Positions 51,359-60,015 of a stretch of 64,000 bases of DNA are shown here, one piece after another. The notes beneath the pieces are model-generated. The model was not told the DNA's origin. It was given only the letters and a program-made list of their open reading frames with translations, and ran no database searches. This DNA is from Tenericutes bacterium RIFOXYA12_FULL_35_10 (lineage in GTDB: Bacteria; Bacillota_I; Bacilli_A; Acholeplasmatales; Acholeplasmataceae): the NCBI GenBank assembly GCA_001830045.1, contig MIDA01000105.1, forward strand, positions 24,487 through 88,486, given 5' to 3'. The first letter of the stretch is position 1, and each line of letters opens with the position of its first letter. The position numbers and the translations under genes were made by a program.

Positions 51359-51883
51359 TTACGTCGGAATAGTTTCAAGTGTTAACGTTTGTTCATAATG
51401 ATAGGTATAGGTATTTAATTCGCCTACAAAAGTTAAATCTAAATTTAAAATGAGTTCACTACCGATAATTTCATAGGTGAGTGTCGAATCTGTTGCTAAT
51501 GTAAAGTGATTGATGGTAATTAATTCATTATCGATATAAAGTCTATTATTTAATAAAGATATGTTTAGTTCAAGTTCAGGATTGTGAACAACCAAGTTAA
51601 TCGTCTCATTTTCTAAATCAACCACATATTCAAAAGCGTTAATCAAAATAATGCAATTTGTTATACCGACACATGGAATATAGTTGGTTGCACCAAAATC
51701 TTGATAAGTATCATCTAAAAGTGATGTAAGAAGTGTCATTTCAGTGTTTGCTTGACTTTGTTCGACGATTCTTGCATTCGCTTTGGTAATGGTTGATAAA
51801 ATCATTGCAGATAACGATAAGACAAGACCGAAGATGATAACTGCACCGAGTAGTTCAACTAATGCTAGTCCTGATTTACGCAT
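51359..51883 (-). CDS. minor prepilin (N-methylation motif)
   Basis: RKSG|LALVELLGAVIIFGLVLSLSAMILS; overlaps the upstream minor pilin gene by 8 bp. Confidence 0.8.
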   Translation of the reverse strand: MRKSGLALVELLGAVIIFGLVLSLSAMILSTITKANARIVEQSQANTEMTLLTSLLDDTYQDFGATNYIPCVGITNCIILINAFEYVVDLENETINLVVHNPELELNISLLNNRLYIDNELITINHFTLATDSTLTYEIIGSELILNLDLTFVGELNTYTYHYEQTLTLETIPT

Positions 51884-52322
51884 AAATCACACCTTCAATC
51901 GATATCGTACGTGTTTTATAATATGTCACTGTAATGGTAAATGTGATGATCTCATAGGTTATAGAATTTGGTGTAGGTGCATGAAATGTGATGTAGATGT
52001 TTTCAGAGGTAATGTTATCTGTTGTTAAGTTATTGATGACATCACAATTAACAGGTGAACTGATTGCTAAACAGGAGACATCATCAATTGTTCTTTCTTC
52101 ACTACCTAACCAAACTGAAAGTGAACTATAGGTTTCACTTCGAATGAGTTCATCACGTATGGATGATGCAATATCAACGGCTAACCGCTTGTTTTCGGTT
52201 GCAATCGTTTGGTTTCTCATAGTTGTAATCGTCGCAATTGCAGTCGTAAAAACGAGTGCGATAATCGCAACCGATGCAATCGCTTCAAGCATTGAAAATC
52301 CAAAACGGTTTAAAATCCTCAT
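51876..52322 (-). CDS. minor prepilin (N-methylation motif)
   Basis: NRFG|FSMLEAIASVAIIALVFTTAIATI; first gene of the minus-strand operon. Confidence 0.8.
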   Translation of the reverse strand: MRILNRFGFSMLEAIASVAIIALVFTTAIATITTMRNQTIATENKRLAVDIASSIRDELIRSETYSSLSVWLGSEERTIDDVSCLAISSPVNCDVINNLTTDNITSENIYITFHAPTPNSITYEIITFTITVTYYKTRTISIEGVIYA

Positions 52323-52345
52323 AACATGCATCCTCCTCTATTTTC

Positions 52346-52351
52346 ATTATA
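52346..52351 (-). promoter_or_regulatory. -10 element for the minor-pilin operon
   Basis: TATAAT on the minus strand about 24 bp before ATG 52322; no good -35 seen. Confidence 0.45.
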
Positions 52352-52446
52352 TACGATAAACCTACAAGGGTACGCCTTAAGATATTACAAATCCCTTAAG
52401 TTTTAAAGAAAATGATACCGACAATCAAACGAAATAACATGATTTT

Positions 52447-52455
52447 TGCTATAAT
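52447..52455 (+). promoter_or_regulatory. extended -10 promoter for the T4P operon
   Basis: TGCTATAAT (TGn extended -10) 24 bp before ATG 52479; no good -35 seen. Confidence 0.55.
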
Positions 52456-52478
52456 GGGGCTAGATTGAGGTGAACAGC

Positions 52479-53669
52479 ATGAAAAGTATCTCTTTATACT
52501 TAAAAAGAAATCTCTATTTTATCCTCTCTATCTTTGCACTTTTTTCGACGGTTGTTTTAGCTGTCGTCTTACTTTTAGTTCTTGACTTAAGTAGAGACGT
52601 ATCAAAAACCTCTGTCGGTTTTATTTATTTAGGAGCATCCGAAGTAAGTGATTATGAGAGTGTTTTAGCACCACGTATAGCTCAGTGGCAAGATACAGCT
52701 GATTATACACTAACATATCAAGAATATGAGTGGCAGATTGACTTAACTCATTTTGAATTTGATCTCAATCAAACATTAACAGAGATTAAAGAAAATCAAA
52801 ACAATGACGCATATTTTACCTTATCTGAGGTTAATCGAGATTTATTGATTTCAGAGCTGACTGAAGATTTGACACCACTCATCATTTCAAGCTTTGATGA
52901 AGATTCCTTCTTATCTGAATTAGAAAATGATTTGCGTGTTCTAAAAAATCGTAAGTCGTATGAACTTAAAGATTATCTTGATGCAGAAATCGCATCCACA
53001 ACCATTGATCAAGTCGATATGGATGATATTCCTGTAGATATTGTTTCAGAAATTTCATCAGTTTTATCCGAATTTGTCATTTCTGCACAGTCAAGATTTT
53101 ATTTAATAGAAGCACTAGATACATACTCATTATCGAACGAAGCATTATCAGTCATCGCATCTGCACTTCAATACATGACTGTAAAAACACCTGTTGAAGG
53201 TTATATTTATCAAGAATTTGATGAAAGACCGATTTGGTCTGGACTTGGCATGAGTGCACGTGTATTAGCTTTAAATGGTTATGATTTCTCATTTTTTAAT
53301 CCAAGACAAGAAGAAATGCGTGTAACCATCGAAGTTTTAGATACAAATACACTTAGATTTACACTCAAAGGATACCCTTTTTTAACAACCTATGAACGCA
53401 TCATTGAATTAGGACCAACGATTTATTATCACGTGATCACAAACGATAATCCGTTGCTTAATGAATTATCTGAAGGTGTAATCATCACAGATACAGAAAC
53501 AGAAACCATATATGAAGTTGTTATCGTTACGGGTGTTCATGGCCATGTAACTTATATTAAGCGCCGTGTGACACCACTAGGTGGAACATATAGTGATTAC
53601 ACATTGTTTTATGAACAAATGTTACCTGTTGATCAAGTGATCGAACAAAACATTGTTCCAAAGGGGTGA
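52479..53669 (+). CDS. membrane-anchored extracytoplasmic protein, weakly VanW/PG_binding_4-like, first gene of the pilus operon
   Basis: N-terminal TM (NLYFILSIFALFSTVVLAVVLLLVL) then VGFIYLGASEVSDYESVLAPRIAQW...YEWQIDLTHFEFDLNQTL and DFSFFNPRQEEMRVTIEVLDTNTLRFTLKG. Confidence 0.5.
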   Translation: MKSISLYLKRNLYFILSIFALFSTVVLAVVLLLVLDLSRDVSKTSVGFIYLGASEVSDYESVLAPRIAQWQDTADYTLTYQEYEWQIDLTHFEFDLNQTLTEIKENQNNDAYFTLSEVNRDLLISELTEDLTPLIISSFDEDSFLSELENDLRVLKNRKSYELKDYLDAEIASTTIDQVDMDDIPVDIVSEISSVLSEFVISAQSRFYLIEALDTYSLSNEALSVIASALQYMTVKTPVEGYIYQEFDERPIWSGLGMSARVLALNGYDFSFFNPRQEEMRVTIEVLDTNTLRFTLKGYPFLTTYERIIELGPTIYYHVITNDNPLLNELSEGVIITDTETETIYEVVIVTGVHGHVTYIKRRVTPLGGTYSDYTLFYEQMLPVDQVIEQNIVPKG

Positions 53670-53673
53670 GCTT

Positions 53674-55332
53674 ATGGCACTAAGACGAATTGGTGATATT
53701 TTACTAGAAGCAAAAGTCATCACTGAAGCACAACTTAAAGATGCACTCACTAAACAAGAAAAAACAGAACGTTTAGGCGAAACATTAGCACGTCTCGAAT
53801 ATGCAACAGAAATGCAAATTTTAAAGGCTCTCGAAGACTCAACGGGTGTTCAGCGTGTTGCTTTAACCAATTTTACGATTGATGAACATGTATTATCACT
53901 TGTTGATGAAATGTTTTGTCGTAGACATAACATTATACCCTTACGTATTGAAGGAAAAAATATCTTATTTGCAACATCAGACCCCCTAGATTTCGTGGTT
54001 ACTGAGGAATTACGTATTTTATCAGGATATCGTCCTAAGGCTTTTTCTGCACCCAAAAATGAAATTATTTCTCAGATTGAAAAATATTATGGATTCACAC
54101 GCACTTTAGAAGCACTTGGTGCGCGTCAATCCATTTCAAAAGAAGAAGAAATTGAAGAAGATGTAGAAGATGATACACCAATGGTCAAATTGGTGAATCA
54201 GATTTTGACATCTGCCGTTTTCCAAAGAGCAAGTGATATTCATATTGATCCATTAGATGATAAGGTTTTGGTACGTTACCGTGTTGATGGTGTCTTAGAT
54301 ATCGTAAAAGAATTTCCGATTAAAATTCATCATCAAATGATCTCACGTATTAAAGTGATGTCTGGTATGGATATAACTGAAACGAGAATACCTCAAGACG
54401 GAAGAATTCAAACTTCGATTCAACAAAAAAATATCGATCTTCGTATTTCAACACTTCCTACGGTTCGTGGTGAAAAAGTGGTCATGCGTGTTCTTGACTT
54501 ATCTGGATCGATGAATAAAATTTCTGCACTTGGTTTTTCTGAAAAAGAAGAACGTTTAGTCAGACAAATGATTGATCGTCCCAATGGCATAGTTTTAGTC
54601 AGTGGACCAACAGGTTCTGGTAAAACGACAACACTTTACGCATGTTTAGAAGAGTTAAATCAACCAGATGTCAATATTGTTACCGTAGAAGACCCTGTTG
54701 AAATCAAAATGGAAGGGGTTAATCAAGTTCAGGTTAGACCTGAGGTTGAGTTAACATTTGCCAAAGCATTAAGATCCATTTTAAGACAAGATCCTAACAT
54801 CATCATGGTAGGTGAAATTCGAGATGTTGAAACCGCTGAAATCGCGATTAGAGCATCCTTAACAGGACATTTAGTCTTATCTACCATTCATACCAATGAC
54901 GCAGTTAAAACAGTAACACGTCTTCTTGATATGAACATCGAACCCTTTTTAATCGCATCCTCTTTATCAGGCATTGTCTCACAACGCTTAGTGAGATGTT
55001 TGTGTACAGAATGTAGTTATGAAGACGAACCTAGTCCATCTGAAGTGGTGATGTTTAAAAAATATGGGATGAATATTGATCACGTTAAACGTGCTAAAGG
55101 ATGCACTTCGTGTAATTTCAAAGGCTATGCAGGACGTGTGGGGATTTTTGAAGTCTTGCCGATCACTAAAAATTTCCAACGTCTGATCGCGGAGAATGCA
55201 AATGTCATTGAACTCACCAAACAAGCACGTAATGAAGGTATGATTACCATCTTAGAATCCGGTTTACAAAAGGTGAAAAAAGGTATTACAACCCTTGAAG
55301 AAGTGCTCAAGGTTGCCAGTGAATTGGAGTGA
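53674..55332 (+). CDS. pilB: type IV pilus assembly ATPase PilB/GspE family
   Basis: MshEN-like N-terminus; ASDIHIDPLDDKVLVRYRVDGVLD, GPTGSGKTTTLYACLEEL, VEDPVEIKMEGVNQVQV, LRQDPNIIMVGEIRDVETAEIAIRASLTGHLVLSTIHTNDA, CxxC...CxxC. Confidence 0.95.
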   Translation: MALRRIGDILLEAKVITEAQLKDALTKQEKTERLGETLARLEYATEMQILKALEDSTGVQRVALTNFTIDEHVLSLVDEMFCRRHNIIPLRIEGKNILFATSDPLDFVVTEELRILSGYRPKAFSAPKNEIISQIEKYYGFTRTLEALGARQSISKEEEIEEDVEDDTPMVKLVNQILTSAVFQRASDIHIDPLDDKVLVRYRVDGVLDIVKEFPIKIHHQMISRIKVMSGMDITETRIPQDGRIQTSIQQKNIDLRISTLPTVRGEKVVMRVLDLSGSMNKISALGFSEKEERLVRQMIDRPNGIVLVSGPTGSGKTTTLYACLEELNQPDVNIVTVEDPVEIKMEGVNQVQVRPEVELTFAKALRSILRQDPNIIMVGEIRDVETAEIAIRASLTGHLVLSTIHTNDAVKTVTRLLDMNIEPFLIASSLSGIVSQRLVRCLCTECSYEDEPSPSEVVMFKKYGMNIDHVKRAKGCTSCNFKGYAGRVGIFEVLPITKNFQRLIAENANVIELTKQARNEGMITILESGLQKVKKGITTLEEVLKVASELE

Positions 55333-55336
55333 TGAG

Positions 55337-56557
55337 ATGGACTTAAGAAATTATAAGTATCTCGCAACCAATGCCGATGGTAGGAAGGTTAAAGGAACGA
55401 TTGAAGCACTAAACCGTAATGTCGTTGTCAAATATTTACAATCAAAAAATTATACAATTCAAAACATCAGTGAATATAAAAATATTTTGACACAACTCGA
55501 TAAAATCACGTTTGGTAGATTACTCTCTCCCAAACAGCTCATTTTCTTTTTAAAACAACTTGGTTCACTCTTAAATGCAGGTGTCAAACTCATTGGTGCA
55601 CTTGAACTCTTATCACTTCAACAAGAAAATAGAAATCAACGAAAGCTCTATTTTGAATTGTACCAACAAATTAATAACGGTTTATCATTTTCAAAAGCAT
55701 TATCTAAACGACCTAAAGATTTTCCAAGTCTACTTGTTCAGATGGTTGAAGTCGGTGAACTTTCAGGTGATTTAGGACCCACAGTGATTCATATGGCAGA
55801 TTATTATGAAAATCAGATGAAGGTTAACACCGAAATCAAGGGTGCATTACGAATGCCTTTAATCTATTTAGCCGCAGCCATTTTAATTTCCGTTGGGATG
55901 TTGCTCTTTGTTTTTCCAAACATTACGGGATTATTCCAATCGTTTGAAGGAGCTGAATTACCAGCAATTACACAAATGTTTCTAAATGTTGGTAACTTTT
56001 TAAAAGCATATGTATTACTTATCTTTGGTGTCATACTTGCACTCATTATGACGATCTATTTACTTAATAAATATGTAACCAAAGTGCATTATGGATTAAC
56101 TGTATTTGGTTTAAAAATACCGATTTTTGGATCACTCATTCAAATGAATAATCAGATCATGATTGCTAATGCATTAACTCAAATGCTATCGAATGGGGTA
56201 AACTCTATCAAAGCATTACAAACGGTTAGAAATATTTTAAAGAATGTGATTTACCGTGAACTAATGGAAAAAACACTCAAATACATAGAAGATGGGAAAC
56301 CATTTTCAAAAGCATTTGAAGAAAGTAGTTATATTGATCCCATCATGGCAAAGATGATTGCAACCGGTGAAAGAACGGGTAATATTCCTAAACTCATGGA
56401 AAATTTATCGAAATATTATAACGGAATTACTGAACTTAGAGTTCAGCAATTAAAAAATTCGATTCAACCGATTTTATTGATTATTGTCTATGCGATTGTT
56501 GGTGTATTGATCTTAGCGATTATGTTACCGATGTTATCGCTTGGTTCGCAGATATAA
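55337..56557 (+). CDS. pilC: type IV pilus inner-membrane platform protein PilC/GspF family
   Basis: FLKQLGSLLNAGVKLIGALELL, ALRMPLIYLAAAILIS, second repeat MIATGERTGNIPKLMENLSKYY. Confidence 0.92.
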   Translation: MDLRNYKYLATNADGRKVKGTIEALNRNVVVKYLQSKNYTIQNISEYKNILTQLDKITFGRLLSPKQLIFFLKQLGSLLNAGVKLIGALELLSLQQENRNQRKLYFELYQQINNGLSFSKALSKRPKDFPSLLVQMVEVGELSGDLGPTVIHMADYYENQMKVNTEIKGALRMPLIYLAAAILISVGMLLFVFPNITGLFQSFEGAELPAITQMFLNVGNFLKAYVLLIFGVILALIMTIYLLNKYVTKVHYGLTVFGLKIPIFGSLIQMNNQIMIANALTQMLSNGVNSIKALQTVRNILKNVIYRELMEKTLKYIEDGKPFSKAFEESSYIDPIMAKMIATGERTGNIPKLMENLSKYYNGITELRVQQLKNSIQPILLIIVYAIVGVLILAIMLPMLSLGSQI

Positions 56558-56657
56558 TTCTTACATTTTCATTAAACATAACAGATTTACTTACTTTTCG
56601 AAATAATTAGTGATATGATGAAAGTAAAGAAAATAAGATAATTAGGAGGAATACAAC

Positions 56658-57089
56658 ATGTTCAAGATTTTAAAGAATAGAAAAGGTGTTACCCTTGTTG
56701 AATTACTTGCTGTTGTTGTGATTTTAGGTATCATTGCAGCAATCGCTGTACCTACAATTGGTGGTTTAATTGAAAGACAAGAAGAAAGAGCTGCAGAAGC
56801 TACATATGATACAATCGTAGAAGCTGCTAAGTTATATGCTGAAGATGCTACACCATTTACTTTAGCAACATTAGAATCAGAAGATTTCGTTGATCTAAAA
56901 GATAACGTGTTTGGTTTGAACTCAGGTACAACTGTTGCTACAAACTTAATTTGGGTTGTAGTTTCAGGTGGCAATGTGACTTTCTATGAAGATTCAGATG
57001 TCGATGATTCAAACCCACTTGCTATCGTATTAAATGGTGGCGCAGTAGCTGATGATATTTTTGTTAATGGTTTTGACGTTACAGCATAA
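56658..57089 (+). CDS. major type IV pilin-like protein
   Basis: NRKG|VTLVELLAVVVILGIIAAIAVPTIGGLIERQEERAAEATYDTIVEAAKLYAED; strong RBS TTAGGAGGA. Confidence 0.92.
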   Translation: MFKILKNRKGVTLVELLAVVVILGIIAAIAVPTIGGLIERQEERAAEATYDTIVEAAKLYAEDATPFTLATLESEDFVDLKDNVFGLNSGTTVATNLIWVVVSGGNVTFYEDSDVDDSNPLAIVLNGGAVADDIFVNGFDVTA

Positions 57090-57109
57090 TTATTTGATTT
57101 AAAAAACCT

Positions 57110-57143
57110 AGGAGGTCTTCTTTTCAGATGCCTCCTTTTCTTT
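57110..57143 (+). terminator. terminator/attenuator between pilin and pilD
   Basis: AGGAGG...CCTCCT stem with TTTTCTTT tail, inside the operon. Confidence 0.65.
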
Positions 57144-57157
57144 CATACGGAGGTATT

Positions 57158-57910
57158 ATGACAATCTTTTATAGCATACTCATGTTTATACTTGGTGCAC
57201 TCTTAACCTCCTTTTTTGAACTTCTTGCGGATAGAATCCCTAAGAAAGAAAGTATCATGGGAAGATCACATTGTGATCAATGCCATGAAACACTCAAATG
57301 GGTCGATATTTTACCAATCATTGGCTATTTCATCCAAAAAGGTAAATGTGCTTCATGTGGTAGGAAAATATCTTTTTGCTATCCTTTATTAGAGTTATTA
57401 GGTGGGTTTATCTTTTTATTCACTTATCTCTACCAGGGATTTTCTTTAGATAGTTTTATCATATTGATCATGTATACAGTGTTTTACATCGAATCAAGAT
57501 CCGATCAAAAACACATGATTGTCATCGATCGCATATGGATGATTGCAACCATTCCTTTAATCATTATGCGTATCATTCAAGGTACATGGTTGACCTATCT
57601 GATTTCATCAACCATCTTATTTACAACTTTATTCTTGATTGCATATATATCTTCAAAACTTTATCACCGCGAAGCATTAGGTGGTGGTGATGTAAAGTTA
57701 TACTTTTTCATTGGATGGTTACTCACTTTAACCCAAGGTTTTCTATCACTTTTTATCGCATCCATACTTGGTCTTATTTATGGTATGATAAAAGTAAAGA
57801 AGAAGTCAGAAGTATTCGCTTTAGTGCCCTTTATTGCACTGGGTGTCATCATCTCCTATTTTTATGGAGATTGGCTCATTGAATCTTATCTAAATCTTTT
57901 AGGGATGTGA
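57158..57910 (+). CDS. pilD: prepilin peptidase
   Basis: SHCDQCHETLKWVDILPIIGYFIQKGKCASCGRKISFCYPLLELLGG; LGGGDVKLYFFIGW (GxGD). Confidence 0.93.
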   Translation: MTIFYSILMFILGALLTSFFELLADRIPKKESIMGRSHCDQCHETLKWVDILPIIGYFIQKGKCASCGRKISFCYPLLELLGGFIFLFTYLYQGFSLDSFIILIMYTVFYIESRSDQKHMIVIDRIWMIATIPLIIMRIIQGTWLTYLISSTILFTTLFLIAYISSKLYHREALGGGDVKLYFFIGWLLTLTQGFLSLFIASILGLIYGMIKVKKKSEVFALVPFIALGVIISYFYGDWLIESYLNLLGM

Positions 57911-59367
57911 TGTTCATGTTTAACAAAAGATCAGATGTTTCCTTATTCTTTACCGATCAAGTGGTTGGTTTTTTTCAGCGTCATGATTTTTTAGATCAAG
58001 CTGCATATGGATCATTAGCGCTTGAAAAAGGTGCGATTGAAAATGGGTATATCAAAGAACCAGAAAGTGTTCTTGAAACATTAAAGAAGTTATTTGAAAA
58101 ATACGCAATTTTCCCAAGAACTATTACATTGATGATTCATGATCAAAATTTACTCATTCGCGATGTCAAAATCAAAAAAGAAGATATCATAAAAAAAACA
58201 ATTGATCAATACTTTAATGAGCAACTTGGTAAATCACTTCATTTGCCCTATCCTGAACCTGTGATTACACATTTCATTCGTGAGGAATCAGAAGAGATGA
58301 TTCGTGTGATTGCTTTAATCACAGATGGGCATCTTTTACATGCTTATCATGATCTTTTTGATCGATTGAATGCAAAAGAAGTTAAATACGAAATATCAGC
58401 CATCCCCTTTTACAATGTCTACCACAATAAAGTTGAACAACTTGATGAAGTGGTCATGTTTGTTAATCTTTATCAAGGGATGTTCTCACTTCAAATTCTT
58501 GAAAAAGGATTTCCAATCTTTAACCTGATTGAAGAAAATGATGGTGGTATTGAAGAATACACACTCATGATTGAAAACTATGTGGAAAGAATTGCAAACT
58601 ATTATAAATTTAATTTAAGAAAAGGCAAGCAAACCATTAAAAAAGTACTTGTATTCAATATGAATACTGAAGTTGATGATCGTGATATAGAATCATTGCT
58701 CATCAAAAAGCTATCGTCTTATAAAGCACATAACTGCGATTTTAACACAGATGAAACTTTTTCTAAATTATTACCTAAAGTTTGTAAACTTCCGTATGCT
58801 ATCTTTTTAGGTGAAGCAGATCGTGGTCAACAGAATATAGATTTCAAATTAGATCGAATTCCAAAAAATCGGATGTTTGGGCATCAGTTGATGGTTATTT
58901 CATTTGCAATTGTTTCAATCATGCTTTTAGTTTATATTCCTTATTATGCGATGTCTGAAGAAATCAAGATGCAACAAAATAACAATAATGCACTACAGAT
59001 GCAACTTGATATGCTTCTTGAAGAAACACCAATCATACCAGAAATTCCTGCAGATCAACTTGCATATAATCAAGCTTACAACACCATCTTAAATGAACTC
59101 GATGATGTGACTCCCTTGATGAGTAAACTACTTATGACACAAAGCAGTAAAGTGACCATTACAAGTTATCAAGTGAGACCACATGATAATGAGATTGTTT
59201 TGATGCTCCTCGGTACTGATCAAAATGCACTGTATGAGTATTTGCTTTTCATTTATGAAACTCATGGAATAATCGATGAAAAAACGGATACACGTTTTAT
59301 CACAGCACAACCTACGTTTAGAATCATTTCATCTCAGACAATGGAGGTGACGATTACGCATGCGTAA
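57910..59367 (+). CDS. PilM-PilN-like fusion protein (actin-like N-terminus, TM, extracytoplasmic C-terminus)
   Basis: N-terminal ~330 aa PilM-like (FPRTITLMIHDQNLLIRDVKIKKEDIIKK...), one TM (LMVISFAIVSIMLLVYIPYYAM), then a PilN-like coil/ferredoxin-like region. GTGATG overlap with pilD. Confidence 0.7.
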   Translation: MFMFNKRSDVSLFFTDQVVGFFQRHDFLDQAAYGSLALEKGAIENGYIKEPESVLETLKKLFEKYAIFPRTITLMIHDQNLLIRDVKIKKEDIIKKTIDQYFNEQLGKSLHLPYPEPVITHFIREESEEMIRVIALITDGHLLHAYHDLFDRLNAKEVKYEISAIPFYNVYHNKVEQLDEVVMFVNLYQGMFSLQILEKGFPIFNLIEENDGGIEEYTLMIENYVERIANYYKFNLRKGKQTIKKVLVFNMNTEVDDRDIESLLIKKLSSYKAHNCDFNTDETFSKLLPKVCKLPYAIFLGEADRGQQNIDFKLDRIPKNRMFGHQLMVISFAIVSIMLLVYIPYYAMSEEIKMQQNNNNALQMQLDMLLEETPIIPEIPADQLAYNQAYNTILNELDDVTPLMSKLLMTQSSKVTITSYQVRPHDNEIVLMLLGTDQNALYEYLLFIYETHGIIDEKTDTRFITAQPTFRIISSQTMEVTITHA

Positions 59368-59917
59368 GTATGATATTTTTGGTAAAAAGATTAGCCAAAT
59401 CAAATTCGTTTATTCGCTTGTCGTTGTCTTTTTGATTGCGATTGCAGGCTATTTCCTTGTGATTAACATTCAACAAAATAGACTATATGAACTCGAACAA
59501 CAAGAAAAAAAGATTCAACGTCAAATCGATACACTACTTGAAACTGATCAACCCGTTAACTATGAAGAGATCGAAGAACTACTTCCCTTTATTCCTACCC
59601 ATTTTGATCAATATCAAGTTAGTCAAGAATTACAATACGTTTTAAATGCATCTTCATTTCAAGAGGTTAATCAGTATAATGTCACTTATAGTATAGGGGC
59701 AGCTAATCCATTTGATGTGAATTTACCGGCAACGATTGAGATGGTGCGCATCTCCATTCAACTTTCGGTGAGTGAACCTGAAAAGCTGCTTGATTATTTA
59801 GATATCTTAAGTGAGTTAGACCGTTTCTATTATGTGGATCAAATGAATGTCACATTTACTACAGAAGGAGCTATCACGCAGATCATCTTATTTACATTTT
59901 ACAATCCAGCTGAATAA
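59360..59917 (+). CDS. PilO-like pilus assembly protein
   Basis: Short cytoplasmic N-terminus, one TM, coiled coil (NRLYELEQQEKKIQRQIDTLL), then an alpha/beta domain; overlaps the PilMN ORF by 8 bp. Confidence 0.65.
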   Translation: MRKYDIFGKKISQIKFVYSLVVVFLIAIAGYFLVINIQQNRLYELEQQEKKIQRQIDTLLETDQPVNYEEIEELLPFIPTHFDQYQVSQELQYVLNASSFQEVNQYNVTYSIGAANPFDVNLPATIEMVRISIQLSVSEPEKLLDYLDILSELDRFYYVDQMNVTFTTEGAITQIILFTFYNPAE

Positions 59918-59927
59918 CATGCAATTT

Positions 59928-59950
59928 AAGGAGCCCTGGCTCCTTTTTAT
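59928..59950 (+). terminator. terminator of the pilus operon
   Basis: AAGGAGCCctGGCTCCTTTTTA. Confidence 0.8.
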
Positions 59951-60015
59951 TCATGTTGAAATAGTTAGATTGAGGTTTTCACGTGGTATAATATAACTTA
60001 GGAGGATAGGCACAC

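Noticed and set aside
56642-56974. 110-aa minus-strand ORF overlapping the pilin gene
   Set aside because: Antisense to a canonical prepilin with a strong RBS.
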